A stretch of 64,000 bases of DNA from Yamagishiella unicocca (Eukaryota; Chlorophyta; Chlorophyceae; Chlamydomonadales; Volvocaceae): the NCBI GenBank assembly GCA_003116995.1, contig BDSL01000157.1, positions 1-64,000 of the forward strand. The letters are read 5' to 3'. This document shows positions 55,701 through 64,000 of this stretch, piece after piece; position 1 is the first letter of the stretch, and every line of letters begins with the position of its first letter. The notes below the pieces were generated by a model. It worked only from the letters and a program-made list of their open reading frames with translations, had not been told where the DNA came from and did not search any database. The translations under genes and the position numbers were made by a program.

Positions 55701-55901
55701 GCGTCGTTCTTAGTAGGGAATGCGGTGGCGGACGAGGCGGCGCTGACGGCTGCGTTGGCGCGGCTGAGCGCTCGTGTTGTGCTGCAGGGCGCCGATGGAG
55801 CGGGCAGCCTTAGCGGCGCAGTTCTCGCGCAAGGTGTCGTGGATTTGGAGCTGACGCCAGCGTTGTGCGGGTGGCGCGCCGAGATGACTGCGATGCCGTA
55901 A
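49711..55901 (+). CDS. TML/TCUP-like medium subunit of the TSET (TPLATE) endocytic complex (642 aa)
   Basis: Thirteen exons in consistent phase: 49711-49778, 49856-49951, 50290-50346, 50494-50571, 50693-50870, 51593-51771, 52114-52288, 52642-52687, 53042-53239, 53573-53775, 54156-54341, 55246-55348, 55540-55901. The N-terminal ~150 residues resemble a longin-like adaptor domain (YSSVWVMSQFAVTYRVAGGL, SCVQLLGQVARVA, RRFGEIYLAVDALMG). A flexible linker follows, with two DPF motifs (QDPFAA, NDPFAA) of the kind bound by clathrin adaptor appendages. The C-terminal part (~385-642, LRLGEVWRGEVVGGRLARAG onward) reads like a mu-homology domain of the muniscin/medium-subunit family. Such proteins act in clathrin-mediated endocytosis at the plasma membrane. 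The intron after 50870 starts with GC, not GT. Introns 5 and 11 carry dispersed-repeat copies. TML assignment rests on remembered similarity; a generic mu-adaptin-like protein is the alternative. Confidence 0.75.
50975..51460 (+). repeat. Dispersed repeat family, copy 3 (in TML intron 5)
   Basis: Starts gcaaggaaaacccgtg after a run of G, then gagatgcatgctggagaac, ggccgtatgtcgaccttcgg and gacccgcccgaacaccgacc, in the order seen in copy 2. A shorter related piece (aggaaccccgtggg, then gggaaacgttttgaacatg) lies at about 51900-51975 in the next intron. Confidence 0.78.
54545..54890 (+). repeat. Dispersed repeat family, copy 4 (in TML intron 11)
   Basis: A diverged copy starts ggaaacccgcgaagg, then gcgaactcacctgcccag and catcgcgaagcatgcgg, matching the 3' half of copy 2 at 36180-36250. 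A second shared block, gtcgacatgggaattgtagc with cttcggatacctggt (54470-54510), recurs at 57795-57840 inside the RlmN gene. Confidence 0.6.
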
Positions 55902-55973
55902 TTGTCGTCTGATGCGGGACAGGCGCAGGACAAACTGCGGTCAGTTAGCGCAGGTGTTAAGTACCGTAATAGT

Positions 55974-55978
55974 TGTAA
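55974..55978 (+). terminator. Poly(A) signal TGTAA of the TML gene
   Basis: TGTAA lies 73 bases 3' of the TML stop codon, at the normal place for a volvocine polyadenylation signal. Confidence 0.65.
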
Positions 55979-56172
55979 CATAATATACACACGTCAGGGA
56001 CTAATCTGTTATAGTCATCTCCGAGCACGGTGTCACAGAACAACAGGAGTTCAGTCCAGCTGCGACCCGTTGACTTCGCAGGGCTTTTCAAGTTGGTTAT
56101 CAGGCCCTTGAGAACTACATTCTGTTCCATATTCCCCAAAAATAGCTGCAGGGTTGGTCAGCTACCTCGACC

Positions 56173-59100
56173 ATGCCGGCCCCGAGGAAGTTGTCCCCGC
56201 AGTCTGTATGGGATACAAGCGCCGTCCTTCAGGCTTTTCAAGAGGAGGGTATAAAGCAGCTTCATGCTATTCGTATGTGGGGGTGAGTATTGTCGAGAGT
56301 CGCAGTGCCGCCGCCGAACGACATCCAAGCCCTCCTGAAGTTGCCGTCCTCGCCGTTGTGTATACAGCCTAAAGCGTGGAAACTTATTATGCATAGGGTA
56401 ATATTTTGGATGCAATGCGTGCCTGGGGCTAGTGTCTGTATCCGTGGGCCACTTTCTGGGGTCATCCGGGACGCCGCAGTGGGGTTCTTAGTGTCAGGAA
56501 AGGGTTATTTGAATCGCCGATTGGTGGGGAGCTGGCTAGCCCAGGTAGGGCTCCCCCCTACTGTCACCCCGTCGTTTCGCCCGGCCTCGGTCCTTCCTAG
56601 TTGATGTCCGTTTCCGACCTCTTGAGGTCGTTGGCGGGATTCAACAGTCACCTGCATCCGTGTGTAGCCGCAGGATTCGTTAGATGGTTAAGCGGACAGA
56701 CTTACCAAGCAGCTTGCACGGTGTACGGTGTATTTACGGCCCCCACCTCCTGACGCCGCAGGCACCTCATCCGCCACCCGGAGAGCACCTGGCACGATGT
56801 CCCCGACATGCCCCGGGCGGCCTCGGCGCTGCTGGACAAGTACTTCGCTAAGTTCACGACGCGGGTGGTGAAGTGCCAGTCCAGCAGCGACAGCACCACC
56901 ACAAAGCTGTTGGTGGAGCTGCAGGACGGGATGCAGGTCGAGGCTGTCGTGATGACGTACGAGTCGCCAAGTGAGGCCCGCGGAAGCGCACCCGGGGACG
57001 GGGACTTACGGCAGGGCGTGCGGGCGTACGGCCAACCTCAGGGGGCCACCAGGAGCATCAAGCCACTCGGCAACAACTTTTCCACTCGCCCAATCCGGGC
57101 CTGGAGCGGAGTCCATACTTGCGCCATGCACATACAGACACATAGCAAATCCTAAAAAATCATGAAGCTGATCGATCCATTCGTTACGGTAGAACATGAT
57201 TTGACCCTCCCTCGCCCCCGGGCACTCGCCCTCTTGTCCTAGGTCGCGACCCGCAGGTGCTGGCGGCTGCCGGTCTGGAGACCCACCCCCACCTGCCGGT
57301 CGACCAGGGGGACGAGGAGGACGACGAGGAGCAGCAGCGGCCGCAGCGACCAGCAGCAGCGGCGGCGGGTGGCGGCGACGCGGGGGCGTGCGAGGAGGGC
57401 GGGGAGCGAGGGAGCTGCGGAGGGGGGGCCGGGGACGACGCGGAGGCGTCCTCCAGCGCGCTGTCGGTCACGTCAGCGGCGGCGGCGGCGGCGGCTCGCT
57501 TGCGGAAGCGGTCGACGCTGTGCGTGTCGTCGCAAGTGGGCTGCCAGATGGGCTGCACGTTCTGCGCAACAGGTGTGCGGGGGGGGGGGTCGGGGCGCAG
57601 CCTCTGGGGGGGCGAGGTGGTGGTGGTGGTGGGGTGACAGGTGCGGTGGGAGGGCCAACTGGATCACGTGGTGACCGCCCTTCTCGGGCGCACCCCGGAG
57701 TCGACCCAGTCGGGGCGGAGGCGGCGGAGGCGCACTCGCGGGGACTTGACGGCTGCTGGGGCCGCCCGGAGGGGGGCCCCAAAAGACCCGGTTACTCGAC
57801 GTGGGAAGTGTAGCTGGCGCAGAGGCTTCGGACACCTGGTGGGGGGTAGCGGGAAGGGGACCCCCCCACACACACATGGGCGGGCGGTTCCGCAGTGCGC
57901 CGCCGCCCCCCCAAGGTTGGGGTCAGGGTCACCGCTGCGCCTGACAGCCACCACTTGGGCAGGAGGGCTGGCTGTCCTCGGCGGGAGGAGCACCACGAGC
58001 CGAGGGTCGAGGGGGCATCAGGGAAACTGCCGGCTAGCAACCGCCGCACCCGCAAACTGACATCACACGGCGCGTCACGAAACGTCGGGTCCCCATCAGC
58101 GTCCCCACTTAACACGGAACATCTGGGGGCTACTCGACCGCCCAACCTCCGGCCCTCGTCGCACGGCTCCTCGCTCCCGCTCGCGCCCTCAGGCACCATG
58201 GGCCTCAAAGGCAACCTTAACGCGGGGGAGATTGTGGAGCAGCTCATCCACGCCCGCGCGGTGACGAGGATCCGGAACATTGTCTTCATGGTAGGGGGCG
58301 GGGCAGGAGGGGGCAGGGGGCGAGGCAGGAGTGGCGGGCAGCAGGTTGGTCAGGGGGCGAGTCAGGGCTCAATAGGGCGCCCTTTGCAACCCTTCTAAGG
58401 CGGTCCCAGGTGGCGGGTACCGAGGGGAATGAGGGCTTCGGTCCCGGCGAGCGTGCGTGGAGGCCCCGCCATGGAAGGCCACCGATGTAGGGAGGGCGCG
58501 GCCGGGTCCTGCCGGTACCCACCACGTCGTCCCAACCCCTCACGGGTTCCTCCCCTCGACTTACCTCGCGAGCGCCTGCATCCTGCCGCCTCGCTGGGAC
58601 GACCTAAGGAGTGCAATGCCGCCGCCGCAGTAGCAAGCGTGCGGCTGACAAAGGACTTAGGAGGCAGCAGCGCGGGACCAGCAGCCGCGTCCCGCATTCG
58701 CACAGCGCATGCCCCACTGCTGATCCCGGCCCCATGCCGTTCCCTGGAGCTCCTGCCCCGCCGTGTGTGAGCCCCGGCTTGCTCCCACCTGCTCGCACTC
58801 ACTTGCGCCCGGCTGCTGGTCGCTGTCCAGGGCATGGGCGAGCCGCTCAACAACTACGAGGCGGTGCGGGGCGCTGTGGCCATGATGACGGACTCGCGCT
58901 ACTTCGGGCTGCGGCGGCGCCACGTGACGGTGTCCACCGTGGGCGTCATCCCGCGAATCAAGCAGCTGGCGCAGGATCTGCCGGTGAGGGGGCAAGGGGA
59001 GGAGGGGGGCAAGAGGAGCAGGGGGACGGTGGGGGAAAATGTCGGGGAGCTGCGAGCCTCCGGCTTATTAGCTTGTGTGGTGCTGGGACGACAACATGAC

Positions 59101-60642
59101 GATGTTCCACACTCAACCTTAATCTTAGTCCTGGAAGGTGCCGGTAACAGCGACCCCCGGCTACGTGGAGCCCACCAGCCGCCGTCCCTGGCGCTCGTGC
59201 GGGTCCGCCGCCGCACCGGGTGCCGCCGTCTTCCGCTGCACCAGCTGCTGCTGCCGCTTGTTCCCCGGCAGCGCTCCACTCGCTGTAGGGTCGCCGCTAC
59301 CCCAGTACCGCCACTTCCCCAGCACCGCCGCCACTAAGACCACCTCGTCGCTCCCCCCCCCTCCGCCGCAGGGTGTGAGCCTGGCGCTCTCCCTGCACGC
59401 GCCCACCCAGGAGCTGCGCGCCAAGATCGTCCCCTCCGCTCGCGCCTACAAGCTGCCCGCGCTGATGGACGCGGTGCGCGCCTACCAGGCCAACAGCTCG
59501 CAGAAGGTGTTCTACGAGTACGTGATGCTGTCGGGCGTAAACGACGGAGAGGAACAGGCGCACCAGCTGGGGCAGCTGCTCAAGGTGGGCTGTGGGCCGG
59601 GTTGAGGGAGGGGGGAAGGGGAGGGACACTTGTTTTGGTTTGGAATGGCATGCTGGAAAACTTGCTTCAGGTATTTCGCCGAGGGGGGGAGGAGCGTGGG
59701 GCAGCCAGAGCTTGGGAGGGAGTTAGGGGGGAGGGGTTGGGGGGAAAGGTTACCGCAGCGGCGTCTTGTGTCCGAAGGCCCTGATGCGCAGGTGGCGACC
59801 GGTGAAGCTGGGTCCTGGGGGGTATCGGCGAGCTGGTGGCCTGGCAGCTGGCTGCACAGCCATGGGCAGCCGCGCACCGCGGGCTGGGCGATGTGTCGTC
59901 GGGGGTGGTGGAGATTGGCCTGCCGACTGCGCTCCTACCTAATGCCGACCTGCCCGGTCCACCTGACGCGCTCCGCAAGCTAACGCGTAAGGCGTAACAC
60001 AGTTCCACATGCGGCATATGCACGCACGTACGAACATAAGCAAGCATGTCCACCTGCTAAGCCCCCCCTGTGGTGCCCCGTCGTGTCATGCGGTGTCGTC
60101 CCGCGCAGGGCGACAACGTGGTGATCAACCTCATACCCTGGAACCCCATCTACCAGCCCGAGGGGCCCTTCTTCGAGGCGCCCGTGGACGGCAGCGTGGC
60201 GGCCTTCCAGAGCGTGCTGCGCCACACGTACGGCCTGCACACCACCATCCGCCAGGAGATGGGACAGGACATCTCAGGTGAGCTAATAACAGCGGGCAGC
60301 GGCAGGGGCAACGGACAGGCGGGTGGATCTGGTCGCTGCCGCTTTGCGTCGAGGGGCGTTCTGTGTGTAGCCGCTGGTGGGCTGAGGTGCTTCGCGGGGG
60401 ACGGTCAGCGGAGGTAAGGGCAGTGGTGATTGACGGCATGAAAGTCTGCCCCTGTAAGTGCATGTCACCTCTTGGTCGCCTCCGCCATTCTCTTGTACGC
60501 CCTCTCTCCTCCTCCTCCTCCTCGTGCAGGCGCGTGCGGCCAGCTGGTGATCGAGACCAGCGGTGCGGGCGGCTGCAGCCGGGAGGCGACCAAGGACATC
60601 GAGGATGCGGTGCGGAAGGTCGGGCTGGGCCCCGTGGCGTGA
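56173..60642 (+). CDS. RlmN/Cfr-family radical-SAM RNA methyltransferase (464 aa)
   Basis: Eight exons with agreeing phases: 56173-56282, 56762-56970, 57243-57572, 58193-58290, 58831-58983, 59372-59584, 60109-60277, 60530-60642. The family methylates C2 of an adenosine in 23S rRNA and some tRNAs. The [4Fe-4S]/SAM motif is CQMGCTFC (Cys207, Cys211, Cys214). GMGEPLNNY, HVTVSTVGVIPRI, LALSLHAP, YEYVMLSGVND and NLIPWNP are family landmarks, and GACGQL near the end holds the second mechanistic Cys430. Relative to bacterial proteins there is an insertion of about 80 residues (~107-190), acidic then Ala-rich, just before the radical-SAM core. The protein is bacterial in type and probably serves plastid or mitochondrial ribosomes, although the N-terminus (MPAPRKLSPQSVWDTS) is not a clear transit peptide. 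Introns 3-6 are 500-620 bp and GC-rich. A fragment related to the dispersed repeat (ggcatgctggaaaactt) lies near 59650. Confidence 0.92.
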
Positions 60643-60846
60643 GCGCGGCAGCAGCAGCAGCAGACGCGGCGTGCGGGCGTGAGGATCATCATCGTCATCG
60701 AGCGGCCCCTGGCCCCGCCCGGCTGACTGCAAGAGCGATAGGAACCTGCACCGGACACCGTAGGCGGCGACGCGCACCGTGCTTACGATAAGAGTAGAAG
60801 AACCAAAACTAATCAAAGTAGATATGACAGAGGGCTGAACTGAGGG

Positions 60847-60851
60847 TGTAA
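60847..60851 (+). terminator. Poly(A) signal TGTAA of the RlmN gene
   Basis: TGTAA lies 205 bases after the RlmN stop codon and is the first occurrence on this strand. Confidence 0.65.
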
Positions 60852-62296
60852 TCGTCATTACGGACGCGGCGTGTACCCGCCCGGGGTTGGAGGCTGGGGC
60901 CTCTAGTGGAGTACTGTAGGTCCGGGCGGTAGCAGCTGGCTGGTGATGAAGCTGGATGGGACAAATGGCGTTGTGTTTAAAAGGCATGAGACATGAGAGG
61001 CGGTCGTGTCGATGAGGGCGGGGCTCGCGATGGCCCACCGCACCGACAGTTGTGCCACGGGGCTGATGGCGCGATGCATGGTCAGCAATGGTAACGCACG
61101 TCTCAGGTCACTGCCGGATGGGTTTTTCCTGGCGTGCGAAACGCAAGCATGAGTGGATATCATGCACTGCAGACATATCCTTGGGTCTCTGCCGAACAAC
61201 TGCGCTTGGAGGCCCAAAAAGGATTGTGTCTTCTTTCCTGGCGTTCATTTCGGCCTAAACCACTTCGGTGTTGTTCTCTGGGCCCTTGTTCGGGATTTCT
61301 GGTGGTTTATCGTGTCTCGGTTGTATGGGTTTTTTGGGGGGCCCACTGTGACAGTGCAGCCCACGGTCTGGGGCCCACTATAACAGTTACGACTACTCCG
61401 GTGACTGCCAGTGACACCTGGAGCACGACAGGCGGTGTTTGGCGGATTAGAGCATAACATGGACTTGCAAGGGTTGCTTTTGTGTGGGCCTGGCCTGCGG
61501 CCGCCCTTACTACACCTTGCCAGGCGGCTCGCGACGGCCCCCCCTATACGGTAGCTCAGGCCGATGACAATCCTATGATGGGCGGTGACACCACCGCAGC
61601 CACGTGCAGACACCACAGGGGCCTGCCGCCTCGGTTATAACTTATAAGGGCCCCCAGCTAGCGTCCGCGCATTTAAGCCGCAATCACCACCTTGCGGAGA
61701 TGGGATGGCGACGCATCCGCGTTGGGGCGCACACCTTGTACATGGGCGCGACGGGAGTTGGGCAAGTCAGTCGTACCTTCATCCTCGACTATCCAGCTCG
61801 CACTCTTAAAGCTTTGCCGACCGATGCCTCGTGCACGTCAGCTCATGGCCCCCGGCGAACGCCAGTTACCCCCCTCAGCCTGACACCCTGGTCGCCACAC
61901 GTTCACGCCTGCTCCCGCCAGTGCGCCAGGTGCAGCTGGGGTTGCGGGTCGGAAGCCTGCCAGTCAACAAAGTCCGCCGGGATCTGTCCCTAAACAAGGG
62001 CATACGCCTGACAATATGTGTGTGTGGGGGGGTCGTGCCAAGTACAGATGTATGGCACAGTACACAGTGCTTGCATCGTCCGTCATTCGTCCGCAGTTCC
62101 AGCTTAGTCACTGCGCTCCGCCGAGCAGGTCCCGACACCACCGCTGGCACCCAGGCCAACTCGGTCCGCAACACCCCAGCCTACGCCGCTGACGAGGCCC
62201 AACCAACCACGTACGGCAGCATGCCCAGGCGCACGTAGCCCAGTCCCCGCAGTCTTGACAGCCCAGTCAGCACCTGCTCCGGCGGAGCGCGTCCAA
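60852..62296. other. Intergenic between convergent genes
   Basis: No confirmed gene. The stretch 61331-61400 holds two direct ggggcccact blocks, each followed by a tgtgacag/ataacag variant. The plus frame at 61604-61993 (RVGAHTLYMGATGVGQVSRT) is mildly protein-like but lacks splice partners or a domain. It could be a transposon remnant. Confidence 0.4.
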
Positions 62297-62301
62297 TTAC
62301 A
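62297..62301 (-). terminator. Candidate poly(A) signal TGTAA of the minus-strand gene at the right edge
   Basis: The minus strand reads TGTAA about 230 bases after the stop codon at 62533. Confidence 0.5.
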
Positions 62302-62532
62302 CACTGCTGCCAGGTACCCTGCTCCCAGGTCAGGCCAGGTCAAGTACCCCACAGCCCGGCCAGTCACGTTCCCGTCACCACTCCTGGCGCGGCCTTCAGC
62401 AAAATGAGCCCCAAGCTGCAACCCCGCGGCTCCACCCCCTTGGTGGGGAATCTAGCTCCCCTGCTGCGCCCTCCCGCTGCGCGACGACCAGGGTCACTGC
62501 ACGCACCCCCACACTCCGGTCCTCGGGGCGCA

Positions 62533-63725
62533 TCAAGTCACCAGCAGGTTGGGCTTGGCGCCCACCTCCTTCGCGAACTTGGCCATCATCTCGCTGGTCA
62601 GCGTCTCCAGCCGCTTGTCGCGGCGCTTGCGGCCGCCGCCCTTGGACCCGATGCGCTCCATGATGCGGATGAGCACGGGGGCCTCCTCCCAGTCGGGGTG
62701 GATGCGCGCCAGCGGGTTGGTGTGGTGCCAGGGAGGGGACTGGCTGCGCTCGGCGAACGGCGCCGGCGTCTCCTTGGCCTTCTCCAGGCCCAGAGGCGCC
62801 AGGCGGGGCTTGCCGTCGGAACCCTGCGCGGACGAGGGCGGGGGGGCGCGGGAGGGGGGTTATTGTTTCTTTGCCACAGGGGCTTCTGCCTTACGCCGTA
62901 CACCGGCATACGGCGGCACACATGCACGCGTTCCATTTCCAAGCTTTAGATGCGCCAGCAGGCAGGCACAACGCACACCACATGTGTACGGCGTCTGGAA
63001 TTCACCAAACCCCAGTGCGCGTGGCGTGGGATCCGTGCTCCGTGTGCGGCTGCCCCTGGCTAGCTAAGGGGCCGGCGGCCCTCCTCGCAGCGCCCCCAAT
63101 CCCGCCGCCGCATGCAATCTTAAATGTATGTACCCGCACGCTTCCTAGTCGGTTTCACTATTCAGTGCCGACCCACGGGTTTCCTCTCATCCCCCGCGGT
63201 CTCACCCTCCTGTCCTTGTTCATCATGTCGTCGGGCGCCGCCTTGAGCCCCTTCTTGGTCTCCTTGGGGAACACCTTGGACTCCTTGGGAAACACCTTGC
63301 CGGCGCCGCCCAGGGTGTCGTCGAACAGCTCCTCGGCGCTGCCAAACGTGATGTGGCGGTTGCCGCCGCGGCTGGACGGCCGTGCGGCGCCCGTGTCGAA
63401 GGGGTCGGGCTTGCGCATGGAGGAGGGCAGCTTGGGCGCATCGGCGTCCTCCACGTCCATCGTCACTCGCTTGCCTGCAGCGAGGTGCAGGGTGCGAGGC
63501 GGGGGGAGAGGGGCACGGGGTCCGTTCAGGACAGGGCGGGATGGGGCTGGCGCGACCACAATGGTGTGTTGATGGTGGTATTGTTACTGTGGTCGTGGTG
63601 GCGGTGACGCAACACTCTCGGTCGGCCAACACGCAGCGCAACGAGCGGCGATCTCACCCTTCCTCTTGCTGGCCTTGGGTGCCTCGAGGTCCGCCAGCAG
63701 CCGGTCCAGAACCACCCGGCCCAGC
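62533..63725 (-). CDS. 3' part of an unidentified gene, runs off the right edge
   Basis: Three minus-strand exons agree in phase: 63725-63658 (LGRVVLDRLLADLEAPKASK), 63474-63206 (KRVTMDVEDADAPKLPSSMR, RHITFGSAEELFDDTLGG, KVFPKESKVFPKETKKGLK) and 62823-62533 (GLEKAKETPAPFAERS, SPPWHHTNPLARIHPDWEEA, ending PNLLVT and TGA). All junctions are canonical (GTGAGA donors; GCAG acceptors). The first visible exon begins with the last base of a codon, so at least one upstream exon lies beyond the window. The protein is basic with Lys/Arg-rich stretches (KGGGRKRRDKR) and no recognised domain. A short direct repeat, KVFPKE, occurs twice. It converges with the RlmN gene. Confidence 0.7.
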
Positions 63726-64000
63726 CTGCGGGGGGACAACCGGGGGTGAGGCAGGTGGGTGGGGGAGCGGTAGGTGACTGGCACCACCCGGCGCCATGCC
63801 GACCTAGTTGTTCCCGCTCCCTCCAGGGAGGGGGCAACAGCCACGCTGCGCTGTCGCCGGTCAACACCACGAGCCCAGTGCCGACACCAACAGCACCCGA
63901 ATCCGCCAAGCGCCGCCACCAGACCACAGCCCCGCCGCCTCTAGGTCGCTCACCCATTACTCTCCCGCCGCCCGCCACCCCTTAATGCACCCGCCCCCCC
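63726..64000. other. Intron of the edge gene, no coding signal
   Basis: Upstream (minus-strand) flank of the last recognised exon. No further exon is visible before the window ends. Confidence 0.5.

Overview
The window looks like nuclear DNA of a volvocine green alga, Chlamydomonas reinhardtii or a close relative. The evidence is high GC content, genes split into many short exons with GT/GC-AG introns, TGTAA polyadenylation signals 3' of genes, abundant (TGG)n/G-rich tracts, and a copia-type LTR retrotransposon resembling Volvox Osser. The species is inferred, not proven. All gene models were built by hand from splice sites, phase agreement and protein motifs; no transcript evidence was available.

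Layout. 1-9268: tandem array of an ~879-bp unit (about ten units), each carrying what looks like the terminal exon of a minus-strand gene. 9269-15130: a second, unrelated repeat field built on a 1,444-bp higher-order unit that itself holds two diverged subunits. 15131-18147: weak, unrecognised coding fragments and non-coding DNA. 18153-22770: a complete Ty1/copia element with identical 196-bp LTRs and a 5-bp target duplication; its polyprotein has lost part of the reverse transcriptase and is frameshifted at its end. 23962-24772: a small hypothetical three-exon gene. 25134-33059: a 16-exon gene for a secreted or extracellular protein with two fucolectin-like (FTP, F5/8-C fold) domains, an EGF-like domain, two WSC domains and a fasciclin (FAS1) domain. 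Its longest intron carries an antisense reverse-transcriptase fragment. 33060-43267: accessory DNA with G-rich microsatellites, a tRNA-like SINE head, several partial gene pieces and an 850-bp segmental duplication.

43268-64000 is a denser gene block. It holds a short-chain dehydrogenase/reductase with a likely organellar presequence (+), an OTUD6-type deubiquitinase (-), a TML/TCUP-like medium subunit of the TSET/TPLATE endocytic complex (+), an RlmN-family radical-SAM RNA methyltransferase (+) and the 3' part of an unidentified gene (-) that runs off the right edge. The deubiquitinase and TML start codons are 362 bp apart and divergent. The SDR/deubiquitinase pair and the RlmN/unknown pair converge. 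These genes do not form a pathway; they are an ordinary housekeeping neighbourhood.

A dispersed repeat family that starts with a short aggaaaacccgtg-like motif after a G-rich tract occurs at least four times at length and several times as short fragments, mostly in introns.
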